Assembly: GCF_003947415.1 (NCBI RefSeq)
Contig: NZ_QHKL01000008.1
Location: 124,001-188,000 of the forward strand
Origin: Amycolatopsis sp. WAC 01376
GTDB taxonomy: Bacteria; Actinomycetota; Actinomycetes; Mycobacteriales; Pseudonocardiaceae
Length of the DNA stretch: 64,000 nt
Reading direction: 5' to 3'
Positions 8,845 to 18,017 of the stretch are shown here, piece after piece (position 1 is the stretch's first letter; every line of letters begins with the position of its first letter). The notes under the pieces are model-generated. The model was not told where the DNA came from, did no database searches, and saw only the letters and a list, made by a program, of their open reading frames with translations. Both the position numbers and the translations under genes were made by a program.

Positions 8845-9648
8845 ATGCCCCGCTACGAATGGGAAGTCACCCACCCCGGAATCGACATGATCCGCGCCGA
8901 GAGCCAGCCTGAACGCGACGAGGTGACCACCCACCGAATATATGACAGCTTCGCGTCGGCCTCCGACATCGCCGTCTTCATGGAACACCACGTGTTCGCC
9001 GTCTGGGATTTCATGTCCCTGCTGAAAACCCTGCAACGTCAGCTGACCTGCGTGGAGGTGCCCTGGATTCCACAGGGACACCCGACCAGCAGAAGACTCA
9101 TCAACGACATCGTCCTCGTCGAAGAGAGCGACGAGCTGGAGTCGGGATTCAGCAGCCATTTCGAACTCTACCGAGCCGCCATGACAGAGGTCGGCGCGGA
9201 TACCAGGGCCATCGACGAGTTCCTCGACGCCCTGCGGACAGGGAAAAGCGTGCCGGACGCCCTGGCCGCCGCCCGCGTACCTCGGCCGTCGGCCGAATTC
9301 GTTTCGGCGACCTGGCGGATCATCACCGACACCCCCGTGCACTGCCAAGCCGCGGCGTTCGCCTTCAGCCGCGAAGACCTCATCCCGGAAATGTTCGACA
9401 AGGTGATCGCCGCCGACCCGTCGGACGACCGACTCCGGCTGTTGCGCAGCTACCTCGAACGGCATATCGAAGTCGACGCCGACGAGCACACACCGATGGC
9501 GATGCAGATGCTCGCCGACCTCTGCGGCGACGACGACGCCAAGTGGGACGAGTGTCTCGGCACCGTCCGCTCGGCGATGCGCGACAGGGCCCGCTTTTGG
9601 GACGGCATCGTCTTGGCGATGGATACCGCGCTGGCCGGCGCCCGCTGA
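8845..9648 (+). CDS. DUF3050 family protein (heme-oxygenase-like fold)
   Basis: 267 residues, typical of the DUF3050 family. The N-terminal half has the family block FMEHHVFAVWDFMSLLKTLQ (residues about 46-65) and the C-terminal half has the segment from LERHIEVDADEHTPMAM; the Glu/His pairs in helices are what a heme-oxygenase-like di-metal site would need. Members often occur with biosynthetic or stress genes; the reaction is not established to my knowledge. Ribosome site AAGGA precedes the ATG. No co-directional partner. Confidence 0.8.
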   Translation: MPRYEWEVTHPGIDMIRAESQPERDEVTTHRIYDSFASASDIAVFMEHHVFAVWDFMSLLKTLQRQLTCVEVPWIPQGHPTSRRLINDIVLVEESDELESGFSSHFELYRAAMTEVGADTRAIDEFLDALRTGKSVPDALAAARVPRPSAEFVSATWRIITDTPVHCQAAAFAFSREDLIPEMFDKVIAADPSDDRLRLLRSYLERHIEVDADEHTPMAMQMLADLCGDDDAKWDECLGTVRSAMRDRARFWDGIVLAMDTALAGAR

Positions 9649-9651
9649 CGT

Positions 9652-10449
9652 TCACGCCCGGCCGAACAGGGTGTGCTGGAGCTGCTCGAACGGTGCCGGG
9701 GTGACGCTGAACTCCCCGAGGAATGGATTGTCCATCGCGACGATGAGGAAGATCATCATGGCGATGAACACGGCGAACAAGCCGGAAATGACGAGGTGCG
9801 GGCCAAGCCGCTCGACGGCGAGCATCGACATGAGGAGCAAATTGATCAGGGCGCCGCCGATGAGCACCCACCACAGCGCGGCCGGCAGGCTGGCCGACAC
9901 CGCGTTCATCACTTTCCGTCTGGCCTCGACGAACGTGTTGAACTGGGCGTAGGACTCGGCGTGCAGAATCTCCTGGCCGGGCGTGGCCGGTTCGAAGGTG
10001 GTCATCGTGCGCTGGATCGAGTCGACCAGGTCCGTCGTCTCGGACGTTGTCTCGCCCCGTTGCTGGTTCGGCCAGGCGACGTTGATGAGGGTGTCGACAT
10101 AGTTCTCGACGTCACCACGGAGCCGGCTGCGCAACGGCTCCGGGTAGGCGGACACATCCCGGTAGAGCGCGGAGAGCGCGGTGGCTTCGCTGGCGACGCC
10201 GGCCTCGGCCTCGGAATAGGTCGTGTAGGTGGCGGCCGCGATGAGCCCGAGCAGCAGGCCGTAGAACAGCCCGGTCCCGGAGAGCACCAGATCCAGCAGC
10301 GAATTGCGCTGCTCGCGATCTTCGGCACCGAACAACCGATCCATGACCGGGCGGAGCAGGAAGACCGAACCCCAGCACACGACCAGCGCGACCACGACGA
10401 ACAAGAGGAACATCCCCCAGTTCGGCAAATCATAGAGCCACGAGAACAT
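9652..10449 (-). CDS. DUF4239 family membrane protein
   Basis: 265 residues with two N-terminal membrane helices (about 12-34 and 55-75), a soluble middle of roughly 100 residues, and two C-terminal helices (about 183-202 and 215-237): the bestrophin-like DUF4239 topology. The family is widespread in actinobacteria; channel activity is only suggested by distant similarity. It is convergent with the DUF3050 gene (3-bp gap), so there is no shared promoter. Confidence 0.8.
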   Translation of the reverse strand: MFSWLYDLPNWGMFLLFVVVALVVCWGSVFLLRPVMDRLFGAEDREQRNSLLDLVLSGTGLFYGLLLGLIAAATYTTYSEAEAGVASEATALSALYRDVSAYPEPLRSRLRGDVENYVDTLINVAWPNQQRGETTSETTDLVDSIQRTMTTFEPATPGQEILHAESYAQFNTFVEARRKVMNAVSASLPAALWWVLIGGALINLLLMSMLAVERLGPHLVISGLFAVFIAMMIFLIVAMDNPFLGEFSVTPAPFEQLQHTLFGRA

Positions 10450-10736
10450 GGGTTTCCTTCACCTGAGTAAGAAGGGACCGTGTCAGTGAACCGGTCGCCC
10501 GCATGCGACGAAAGTCAGGTGAAGCGATCGTGGGAAGACCGATAGTGATAAGTCACGCTTTCAGGTGGTCATCTACGCCATTTCCTCGTCGTGAAAGAGA
10601 AGTGCGCGGCGAATGCCCTGATCAGGCTATGCGTACTCGTTCGGCCTCCTGATAGCTTGGACGACAGCACTTCGCCGTGTCATAAAGGGAGCAAAGGCGC
10701 TCGTACCGGCAAAATCCAGCTCAAAGGAGCACTGTC

Positions 10737-11282
10737 GTGACTACTGCCACTCAGGTACACCAGCGGATCGAACAACGGTTCAAGCTGTACGACAAGAACA
10801 ACAATGGCGCGATCGAACGTGACGACCTGGAAGCCGAAGCGAATCGAATTATCAAAGCATTCGGCGAAGCCGAGAACACCCCCAAGGCCAGCGCACTCAA
10901 GGAGGCCTACAGCGGACTGTGGGAGTACATGTCCCAGCAGACCGGCGCCGGCCCGGACGGCGCGATCACCCTTGAGCAGTTCGAGCAATTCTCCCAGCGG
11001 AACATCGTCGCACAGGGCGACGCCGGATTCGCCCGTGTCCTGCGACCGACCATCGAGGCCATCGTGAATCTGGTCGACACCGACGGGGACGGCCAGGTCA
11101 ATCCTCCGGAGTTCAAACGGTGGCTCAAGGCGATCGGGGTCGACGCGTCTTCGGCCGATGAGGCCTTTGCTCTCCTGGACGTCAACGGCAACGGACAGCT
11201 GGACACCGACGAACTCGTCAAGGCCGTGCGCGACTACCACGCGGGCAAGCTGGACGTCCCGCTCCTCGGCAGCCCCCACTGA
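10737..11282 (+). CDS. EF-hand calcium-binding protein, calerythrin-like
   Basis: 181 residues. Three canonical EF-hand loops are visible: residues 19-30 (DKNNNGAIERDD), 114-125 (DTDGDGQVNPPE) and 148-159 (DVNGNGQLDTDE). A degenerate second loop near 70-81 (TGAGPDGAITLE) lacks the first acidic ligand. Four hands with a degenerate second one match calerythrin of Saccharopolyspora, a cytosolic calcium buffer/sensor. GTG start with AAAGGAG site eight bases upstream. Preceded by a 287-bp promoter region. Confidence 0.9.
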   Translation: MTTATQVHQRIEQRFKLYDKNNNGAIERDDLEAEANRIIKAFGEAENTPKASALKEAYSGLWEYMSQQTGAGPDGAITLEQFEQFSQRNIVAQGDAGFARVLRPTIEAIVNLVDTDGDGQVNPPEFKRWLKAIGVDASSADEAFALLDVNGNGQLDTDELVKAVRDYHAGKLDVPLLGSPH

Positions 11283-11330
11283 CCGATGGGAATCGCGGCC
11301 GGGGGCTGAAGGGAAAGTCCCGTCGGCAGC

Positions 11331-11543
11331 AGCCGTGGCGCCTGCGCCACCGAGCACGACGTGCAGGCCGCGCTGCGCTGGTGCGCCAAGCACGGGGTGC
11401 CGTTCGCGCCCCGCTCGGGTGGCCACAATTACGCCGGCTACTCGACCACGACCGGCAAGTGGGGTTTGACCTGCGACCGGCTCGCCGACGACCGCGTCGT
11501 CCTCGCCGACGGGACCGTGGTGCGCGCCGCCGGAGACGAGAAC
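11331..11543 (+). pseudogene. FAD-dependent oxidase (berberine-bridge type) remnant with internal deletion
   Basis: The frame reads HDVQAALRWCAKHGVPFAPR, then SGGHNYAGYSTTTG, the PP-loop FAD-binding block of BBE-like oxidases including the conserved SGGHxYxGYS. It then jumps near base 11457 straight to KWGLTCDRL and VLADGTVVRA, which in intact proteins lie about 80-100 residues further on. No start and no C-terminal two-thirds remain; downstream codons are unrelated. A dead gene produced by deletion. Confidence 0.7.
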
Positions 11544-11614
11544 TGTCCGCATGACTCAGTCGACCGTGCTCACCGCATGAGCCCTCGACAACGCGGTCAC
11601 CACATCCGCACGGG

Positions 11615-12580
11615 TCAAACCGCAGGCAGCCATGCGGCGAACCGCGAGCGGTAGCGCCCCGGTGAGATGCCGACCTCCTGGGTGAAGGCGGTTCGGAACG
11701 TCACCGGCGATCCGTAGCCCACCTCGGACGAGATCCGGTCCACTGTGAGCTCGGTGGCCTCGAGCAGCTCCTTCGCCGCCGCGATTCGTTCCGCGGCGAC
11801 CCAGCGCATGGGCGTGGTGCCGGCGTCCTGCTCGAACCGTCGGGCGAGGGTGCGGGGCGAGAGGTTCGCCGCTCGACCCAGTTCGGTGAGCGTCAGCGGC
11901 AGGCGGAGGTTTTCGCGAAGCCAGCCGCGGAGGTCGTCCAACCAGGCGGCGCGATCCTCCAGCGGCTCGGCGTGTACGTACTGCGCCTGATCGCCGTCAC
12001 GGTGGGCAGCGATGACGAGGTAGCGGGCCGTGTTGTTCGCGGCGCGTTCCCCGTGGTCGCGCCGGATCAGATGCAGGCACAGATCGAGGCCCGCCGCCGA
12101 GCCGGCACTGGTGAAGATGCCGTTGTCCTCCACGTAGATGGCGCGTGCGTCGAGCTCGACGTTGGGATACATCCGCTGCAGCAGTGCGGCGTGCCGCCAG
12201 TGAGTGGTGGCCCGGCGCCCGTCGAGCAGGCCGGCCTCGGCGAGCGCGAACGTGCCGGTGCACAGAGCCACCATGCGGGCGCCGCGGTCGGCGGCGCGCC
12301 GCAACTCGCGGACCAGCCGGGCGCCGACCGGCCGCCCCGGTGGCACCGCCGGCACCAGCACCGTGTCACCCTCGGCCACGGCGCTCAGCGGTCGTTCCGG
12401 GACCAGGCGGGCGCCGGTGTGGGTGCGAACGCCGCGCAGGTCACCGCACAGCGTCACGTCGTAGAGCGGACCGTGGTCGGGATCCCAGCCGTAACCCAGT
12501 GCCTCCAGCGGCATGCCGATCTCGAACAGGGTCATGCCGTCGACGAGCGGGATCGTGATCGTCGGACGCGGGAGAACCAT
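11615..12580 (-). CDS. GlxA-family transcriptional regulator (DJ-1/PfpI + AraC)
   Basis: 321 residues. N-terminal DJ-1/PfpI-like domain (about 8-190) with the nucleophile-elbow block ALCTGTFALAEAGLLDGRRATTHW; C-terminal AraC helix-turn-helix domain from about 215 (two HTH motifs, LTELGRAANLSPRTLARRF and VDRISSEVGYGSPVTFRTAF). The family controls catabolism or stress genes, often divergently. The opposite side (12581-13189) carries no recognisable target, so the original partner may be lost. Confidence 0.92.
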   Translation of the reverse strand: MVLPRPTITIPLVDGMTLFEIGMPLEALGYGWDPDHGPLYDVTLCGDLRGVRTHTGARLVPERPLSAVAEGDTVLVPAVPPGRPVGARLVRELRRAADRGARMVALCTGTFALAEAGLLDGRRATTHWRHAALLQRMYPNVELDARAIYVEDNGIFTSAGSAAGLDLCLHLIRRDHGERAANNTARYLVIAAHRDGDQAQYVHAEPLEDRAAWLDDLRGWLRENLRLPLTLTELGRAANLSPRTLARRFEQDAGTTPMRWVAAERIAAAKELLEATELTVDRISSEVGYGSPVTFRTAFTQEVGISPGRYRSRFAAWLPAV

Positions 12581-13189
12581 GATGGCAAAATCCTAGCACT
12601 TTACGTCAATCCTGCCACTGCTGCGAAAGGGCGCCGCTTGCCACTCTTGAGCTATGTACTTCGACGACTCCATCGCACAAGAGATCCCGAAGACCCACGA
12701 CCCCTCGTCCTCGAACGACGTTCGCGCCCAGCGGCCCATCCGGCGCCTGCTCCGCGCCCTGTGGAGTGGGGCCCGCCAGGTCGCCTGGGGTATCGACGCG
12801 TTCTCCAGCGTCCGGCATAGCATCGACGTGCCTCCCGACCACGGTGCCCGCAACCGCCCCCGCCGGTGCCCCGCCACCCGCGAGGGGCCGGTCGACGGCA
12901 GGATGCCCTGCGCCTGAGCCTGCGCCTCGAGGAGTACGACCGGCATCTCCGTTTCCAGGGGAACGCTGCCTCGCGACGCTACGTCACCTGTGTCCGCGAC
13001 GCGAGCAAAGCCTTGTGTCACAACGGGAACGGCACCACTCTCAAACCTCGGAGACCGTCGACCGCCGGCCTGCCGCAACGTCGCCCTCACCCCCTACGCC
13101 GGCCAACGACTGCGTTCCCGGCGTGACCTGATCATCCAGCCGACTTCCTCATGTCGATGACCGTGACCGTTTCTCTGGCACCATGGTCT
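12581..13189. other. Intergenic region, about 610 bp, no supported gene
   Basis: Several frames are open on both strands because of GC content, the longest plus-strand one at 12654-12917 beginning MYFDDSIAQEIPKTHDP. None has a ribosome site or a recognisable family, and the frames contradict each other. It may be decayed coding sequence. Confidence 0.4.
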
Positions 13190-13217
13190 AATATGCAAAC
13201 GCATCCGGTTGCGTATT
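13190..13217. promoter_or_regulatory. Probable TetR operator overlapping a promoter
   Basis: Imperfect inverted repeat AATATGCAAACG-CATC-CGGTTGCGTATT (10 of 12 positions match), centred 32 bases before the first gene of an operon that encodes a TetR regulator. A -10-like TAATAT (13188-13193) overlaps the left arm, with a possible -35 TGACCG 18 bases upstream. Size and spacing fit autoregulation by the operon's TetR protein. Confidence 0.6.
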
Positions 13218-13235
13218 CGAAAGGTGGTGGGCCGG

Positions 13236-14750
13236 ATGATGAAGACCCTGGGCAAGATCCTGTTGCTCGCCCTGGCCCTTGCGGTGATGGCGGCCTGGCT
13301 GGTCGTCCTCAGGCTGAAGGACGTGGCGGCGCCCGTGCTCGTGGTTTACGGCCTGCTGCTGCTCGGCCTGGTGATCGGGTTGCTGTGGCCCGGCGTATAC
13401 GGACGGCGCCTCGCGCGTGCCCGCGTCGGGTGGTTCCTCGGCGTGCCGGCGGGGCTGGGCACACTCGGGCTGTACTTCGCGGTCGTCTTCTACATCGCGG
13501 ACATCCCCGTGCTCCTCGGCCTGGCCGCCGCGGCCTCGCTGGCCGGAGCGATGGTCGCCGGCTCACGCGGACGCCGCGATGTGGCGAAACCGGCCGCCAG
13601 TCGCAGCAGGCGAGTGTTCGTGCTGGGCGGCGTCGGTGTCGCGCTGGGCGCCTTGAGCGGGCTGTCGGCCGGCTGGGTCGAACGGCATCGCCAGAACCAG
13701 CCGGCGCGGGCCGGGAAGGAGCGGGAAGAGGCGATCCGCGCCCCCGGCGGGCGGCAGCGGATGACCGACGGCGCGGTGCGGGTGTTCCCGCCGCATACCG
13801 GCGACACCGTGGTCACCTTCGGCCAGTTCTACGGCGGCCTCGACGGCTGGGAAGGGCCGAACGGCTATCTGCGCACCTTGCTCGACAAGGCGACGATCAC
13901 CGTGCCGGTCTATGCCTACCTCGTCGATCACCCCCGGCACGGCGTGATGATGATCGACGCCGGGATCCACTGGGAACAGGCACACGACCACGACGGGTAC
14001 TACAACCACAACGCCATGGTGTCGCGCCTGCTGAGCGACCGCGACGAATACACGATGACCACCGAGCAGGACCTGCGAGTCCGCTTGGCCCGCCTCGGGT
14101 ACGACGTCAAGGACGTCACGACCGTGTTCCTCACCCACGTCCACGACGACCACGCCGGCGGCCTCCGCCACCTCCCGCAGGCCACGGTGACACTGGATCG
14201 GCGCGACTGGGACCACGGCGTGCTGTACCCGTACTCCTTCGACCTGGTCAAGGACAAGCTCACCTTCCCGCGCTTCGACTCGGGCGCGTTCCACGCCTTC
14301 CCCGAGAGCCAGGACCACTTCGGAGACGGCAGCGTGATCCTGCTGCCGACACCCGGACACTCACCCGGGCATATGTGCGTACTGCTGCGCATGGACGACG
14401 GCAACGCGCTGTTCACCGGCGACACCCTCTACACACTCCCGCATCTCGCCGTCGACCAGGTCCGCCAGATGACGATCGGCGGCACGGACACCGTGCACCA
14501 ACTCGACGCGGCACGGCGCATCCAGGACCTGCTCACCTCGGCACCGACCACCGTGCCGCTGTTCGCCCACGACAACACGCCCTATCAGCTCGACGCAGTC
14601 GAATCCGTTCTCTCACAAGGGATCCCCGGAACAGCAGGAATCAGGAGGCTTCGACGGCACATGAGTACCGTCCTCACCCCCGACTGGCGGCTACGCCCGG
14701 GACACAGGCCCCAATTCGTCCCGGAGCAGGCGCGGGTGGAGTTCCGATGA
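13236..14750 (+). CDS. Membrane-anchored metallo-beta-lactamase-fold hydrolase (lactonase-like)
   Basis: 504 residues. The first 150 contain four to five hydrophobic segments (about 5-25, 32-52, 68-86, 90-108, 127-147), an unusual membrane domain for this fold. The hydrolase domain follows: HVHDDH at 301-306 (His301, His303, Asp305, His306), then HSPGHM and FTGDTLY supplying the third His and bridging Asp. The organisation resembles AHL lactonases of the AiiA group, but substrate is unknown. ATG 13236 (or 13239) follows AAGGTGG; a TTG at 13209 is less likely. First gene of a coupled operon with TetR and an amidohydrolase. Confidence 0.85.
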   Translation: MMKTLGKILLLALALAVMAAWLVVLRLKDVAAPVLVVYGLLLLGLVIGLLWPGVYGRRLARARVGWFLGVPAGLGTLGLYFAVVFYIADIPVLLGLAAAASLAGAMVAGSRGRRDVAKPAASRSRRVFVLGGVGVALGALSGLSAGWVERHRQNQPARAGKEREEAIRAPGGRQRMTDGAVRVFPPHTGDTVVTFGQFYGGLDGWEGPNGYLRTLLDKATITVPVYAYLVDHPRHGVMMIDAGIHWEQAHDHDGYYNHNAMVSRLLSDRDEYTMTTEQDLRVRLARLGYDVKDVTTVFLTHVHDDHAGGLRHLPQATVTLDRRDWDHGVLYPYSFDLVKDKLTFPRFDSGAFHAFPESQDHFGDGSVILLPTPGHSPGHMCVLLRMDDGNALFTGDTLYTLPHLAVDQVRQMTIGGTDTVHQLDAARRIQDLLTSAPTTVPLFAHDNTPYQLDAVESVLSQGIPGTAGIRRLRRHMSTVLTPDWRLRPGHRPQFVPEQARVEFR

Positions 14751-15379
14751 CCTCGGCTCGCCGCTCCCGAGGCAGGCCCCGCGACCCCCACGCCGACGAG
14801 CTGATCATGAAGACCGCACTGGAGCTGTTCGCGGAACGCGGCGTGGAAGGCGCGAACTTCGAACAGATCGCCAAACGCGCCGGCGTGGCCAAGGTGACCA
14901 TCTACCGGCGCTGGTCATCGAAGGAGGAACTGCTGACCCAAGCCATCGAGCAAGCCCGCACCCTCGTGCCCGAGGCGGAGATCTGGGCGGCGGCGGACCC
15001 GTCGGCGAGGCAGCCTGACGAACGGCTGATGGAGTCCTGGACAGGCACCTTCGGCGACACGCGGTTCCGGGCCGTGCTCGCCCAGCTCATCGGCTCCAGC
15101 GTCAGCCACCCCGCTTTGCTGGCCACCTACCGGGAGCAGTACATCGAGCCCCGGCGCCAGGTCATCCTCGCCGCACTCGAACAATCCAAAAAGGACGGAC
15201 AGCTGGCCGAGGAAGCCGACATCGACTCAGTGATCGACATGGTCGTGGGCGCGGCCATGTACCGCATGCTCATCGACCCCGCCACGGCAGACGACCCCGC
15301 CACCACACGCCGCTACCTGGACGACATCGTCCGCCAAGCCAACCGGCTGCTCCAGCCGCACCGCGAGGAACAGACATGA
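14747..15379 (+). CDS. TetR/AcrR-family transcriptional regulator
   Basis: 210 residues. N-terminal HTH domain about residues 14-60 (ALELFAERGVEGANFEQIAKRAGVAKVTIYRRW), C-terminal ligand domain resembling the TetR_C_16/AcrR group. Its ATG overlaps the stop of the hydrolase gene and its own stop overlaps the next ATG, so all three are one coupled unit. It probably represses the operon through the inverted repeat at 13190-13217 until a substrate or product binds. Confidence 0.93.
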   Translation: MTSARRSRGRPRDPHADELIMKTALELFAERGVEGANFEQIAKRAGVAKVTIYRRWSSKEELLTQAIEQARTLVPEAEIWAAADPSARQPDERLMESWTGTFGDTRFRAVLAQLIGSSVSHPALLATYREQYIEPRRQVILAALEQSKKDGQLAEEADIDSVIDMVVGAAMYRMLIDPATADDPATTRRYLDDIVRQANRLLQPHREEQT

Positions 15380-16302
15380 CCGGACACATCGACGTCCACA
15401 CGCACATGATCCCCACCGGCTACGCCCAATGGTTGCGCGACCATGGTGTGCACGCGCCCGGTGGCCGCGAGCTGCCCGAGTGGAGCCCGGACCTGGCGCT
15501 GGAGCTGATGGGTCGCCACGGCATCGCCACCGCGATCCTCTCCCTCAGCACTCCGGGCGTGCACCTGGACGACGGTGCCGACGCACCGGCATTGGCGCGC
15601 GGCATGAACGAGTTCGGAGCCGAACTGGTCAAGGACCATCCGGGCAGGTTCGGGCTGTTCGCCACGCTCACCCTGCCCGATGTGGACACAGCCCTCGCCG
15701 AAGCGGTGTACGCGCTGGACGAACTGTCTGCCGACGGTGTGATCCTGCTGGCCAACAGTCGCGGCCTCTACCTGGGCGAGCCGAGTCTGGACCCGCTCAT
15801 GACGGTCCTGGACGAACGCTCCGCCGTCGTCCTCGTCCACCCTGCCGATCTGCCCGGTCCGGCCGTGCCCGGGATCCCGCCGTTCGCCGCCGACTTCCTG
15901 CTCGACACCACCCGGGCAGCGTTCAACCTGGTGCGCCACAACGTGCCACGACGGTTCCCGGGTATCAGGTTCATCCTCGGCCACGCCGGTGGCTTCGTCC
16001 CCTACGCGGCGCATCGCCTCGCCTTGAGCGTCTTCGCCCAGACCGGCCGCGATCTTGACGAAGTGCTTGACGATCTGGCCGGTTTCTTCTTCGACACCGC
16101 CATGTCCGCCAGCCCAGCCGCCCTGCCCTCACTGCTCGCCTTCGCCAAACCCGGACACGTGCTCTACGGCAGCGACTGGCCCTTCGCCCCAGAACCCGCC
16201 GTCGCCTACTTCACCGCACCGATCCAGGACTCCGAGGACATCGGGCACCACAACGCCCGGACGCTGTTCCCACGCCTCACCCGATCAAGCCGACCACTAT
16301 GA
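15376..16302 (+). CDS. Amidohydrolase, ACMSD/decarboxylase family
   Basis: 308 residues. Metal motif HxH at His8/His10 (DVHTHM), a later His in LGHAGG and the conserved YGSDWPF with the catalytic Asp near the C-terminus, all typical of the amidohydrolase_2 group (aminocarboxymuconate semialdehyde decarboxylase, gamma-resorcylate decarboxylase). ATGA-coupled to the TetR gene. With the upstream hydrolase it could form a short catabolic path: ring or lactone opening followed by decarboxylation. Substrate is inference only. Confidence 0.9.
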   Translation: MTGHIDVHTHMIPTGYAQWLRDHGVHAPGGRELPEWSPDLALELMGRHGIATAILSLSTPGVHLDDGADAPALARGMNEFGAELVKDHPGRFGLFATLTLPDVDTALAEAVYALDELSADGVILLANSRGLYLGEPSLDPLMTVLDERSAVVLVHPADLPGPAVPGIPPFAADFLLDTTRAAFNLVRHNVPRRFPGIRFILGHAGGFVPYAAHRLALSVFAQTGRDLDEVLDDLAGFFFDTAMSASPAALPSLLAFAKPGHVLYGSDWPFAPEPAVAYFTAPIQDSEDIGHHNARTLFPRLTRSSRPL

Positions 16303-17284
16303 AGTCAGGTCCACATGGGGAATCGGGCCTTTCGCAGTCCTGATCCCGTTGACGTTTCCGGGTACGGCCTGTTCCTTTGAGCCGGCATCCTTCCAGTCGC
16401 CTCGTTGCGGTTGTGCCCGGCGGCTCACGGGTTATCGAGGGGTAAGGCAAAGGTGGCGTGGTCGGTGCCGGGGGTGAAGGCTCCCTTCGAACACGACACG
16501 TTTGAGCTTCTTCTCAATATCCCAAGGGAACGGCGATCGGTGAGGTTCGACGGAGTTCGTGGCTGGCCTTTGGAGGATGGGTCAAAGGACCGCGGTTTCG
16601 CGGCCGGCGTCGCGGGCCGCTGTCAGGGCTTCGGTGTGGTGACCGGCGGCAAGGTCCTTGAGGTGCTCCATACCAGGGCTGGTGGCGGCGAGCAGATCGC
16701 GCACGCGTGGGTCGAGATCGCCCGTCGCAGGCCTGGCACCATGATGTTCCTGGAACGTATGGTCAATGGCCGGCCCGGCCTGGTCGCCCAGCAGGACGGC
16801 GTCATCGTGACGGTGTTCGCGTTCGAGGTCGTGAGTGACCGGACCAAGCGCATCTGGGTGGTACGCAACCCCGAGAAGCTCCGCTGCTGGTCACCCCGCT
16901 CTCGCACTGGTCGGAATCTGGCCGTTGAACCTCATATCGACCTCGTGGCAGGCCCTCTCCAAAACCAGCGCCACACCAAGCTGTCGACAACAGGCTCGCG
17001 CTGGACGGGACACCGGCGCGCTTGGAGTCCCGCTCCTGCCGCCGAGGCGATCACTCAGACGGCCGAAACCGATCGCGGGAGTTCTGTGTCGTCGGAAAAA
17101 ACCTCACCACCGACGACCCTTTTGCCCTATGGCCTGCACACTCCTCATAGTCGAAAATGAGGCCAATGAACGGAGCGAATGAATACTCATCTCACATATA
17201 TCAGGATGGTCGACAGTTCATCTTCCCGTCCCCTCGCTCAAGTGGACTGACACCGAGAACCACCCTGCGGGGCGACAGGACGTG
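16303..17284. other. Decayed region, about 980 bp
   Basis: Contains a degenerate copy of the GTGAAGGCTCCCTTC repeat (near 16474-16490) and a fragment of a sigma factor (listed separately). The long open frame 16405-17160 is not a gene: only its middle third resembles a known protein. The rest carries nothing recognisable. Confidence 0.5.
16636..16893 (+). pseudogene. C-terminal fragment of an ECF sigma factor (SigJ-like)
   Basis: About 86 codons read GGKVLEVLHT, then GEQIAHAWVEIARRRPG, VNGRPGLVAQQDGVIVTVFAF and KRIWVVRNPEKLRCW. This is the SnoaL-like C-terminal extension of SigJ-type (ECF41-like) sigma factors, which in intact proteins follows the sigma-2 and sigma-4 domains. The DNA-binding domains are missing upstream and the frame has no start, so this is a remnant. 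Confidence 0.65.
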
Positions 17285-17896
17285 ATGATCCCAGCGCCCT
17301 TTGATCCCACCTTTACCCTGGTCGTCGAACCCTCGACGATCACCGCGATCACCGCGGAGCTGGCAGATCGACTTCGCACGCTGATCGCGCCTTGCCCATA
17401 CGACGAGCCCTACGAAATACCGAGCGAAACGCCCACCAGAGCGATCAGTGAATTTGCTGAATCTTCTGAATTGGCATCGATGTCCTGCCGGCTTCACTCC
17501 GCCGTACAGTTGGCCATCCTCGCCGTTGCCGATTCCCACGCCATCCGCACCGGTGACGATTCGAAAGCGCCACCCAGCCGACGCCGTCAAGCCGTTGTCG
17601 AGTCGGTGTTCGATCAGCGCGACCCGGCGCGCCTCTTGCCTTTCGCCGGAGACCCTCGTGTCGTCGCCTGGCAACGGGGAAGCGGCGTGTGCGTCGTAAA
17701 CCTCAGCTCGCGATTCGTGCCCGTGCGACGCGACTGGGGCACGGTACTCGAGTTCTCCGCTCCAGTGGCGAGTTCTGCGGAGTCGACCCTTCTCGTGCCC
17801 TACAGCACAGCCTGGCTGGCGCGAGGCACGCGAAGCAAGACAGCATCCGGAACAGGTGCTGACAGGCCACGGGCCGACCGCAAGGTACTGGCCTGA
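17285..17896 (+). CDS. Hypothetical protein, possibly a truncated glycosidase remnant
   Basis: 203 residues from ATG 17285 (GTG 17282 also possible), with only a weak ribosome site. Residues about 118-181 (LPFAGDPRVVAWQRG, then GVCVVNLSSRFVPV, ending in LLVPYSTAWL) recall the C-terminal beta-sandwich of GH13 alpha-glucosidases, where a short strand set ends in a LPPDTAVWL-like motif. The N-terminal part and the Lys/Arg-rich tail match nothing I know, and no GH13 catalytic residues exist. Most likely a decayed fusion; could be a real small gene. Confidence 0.35.
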   Translation: MIPAPFDPTFTLVVEPSTITAITAELADRLRTLIAPCPYDEPYEIPSETPTRAISEFAESSELASMSCRLHSAVQLAILAVADSHAIRTGDDSKAPPSRRRQAVVESVFDQRDPARLLPFAGDPRVVAWQRGSGVCVVNLSSRFVPVRRDWGTVLEFSAPVASSAESTLLVPYSTAWLARGTRSKTASGTGADRPRADRKVLA

Positions 17897-17956
17897 CCGT
17901 CGGGGTCGTGCTCCCGATTCGAGGAGTGAGCGCGGTCGATCTCGCTCGGAGGTGGG

Positions 17957-18004
17957 GTGAAGGCTCCCTTCGCCGCGTCTGATGCCATGAAGGACGCCTT
18001 CGAC
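17957..18004. repeat. Palindromic intergenic repeat, family A (degenerate)
   Basis: GTGAAGGCTCCCTTCGCCGC followed by GTCTGATGC and a shifted return arm ending GCCTTCGA. Same core as copies at 23592, 39831, 39945, 40124 and 58006. Lies 13 bp from the 3' end of the merR-type gene, so it may act as its terminator. Confidence 0.6.
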
Positions 18005-18017
18005 CCATCTTTCAGGC

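Noticed and set aside
12593..13090. Minus-strand frame of 165 codons and plus-strand frame at 12654
   Set aside because: Contradictory, no ribosome site, no family; typical of open frames in GC-rich DNA.
16405..17160. 251-codon open frame taken as a gene
   Set aside because: Only codons for the SigJ-like C-terminal block resemble any protein; flanks are noise and there is no ribosome site, so it was called a remnant.
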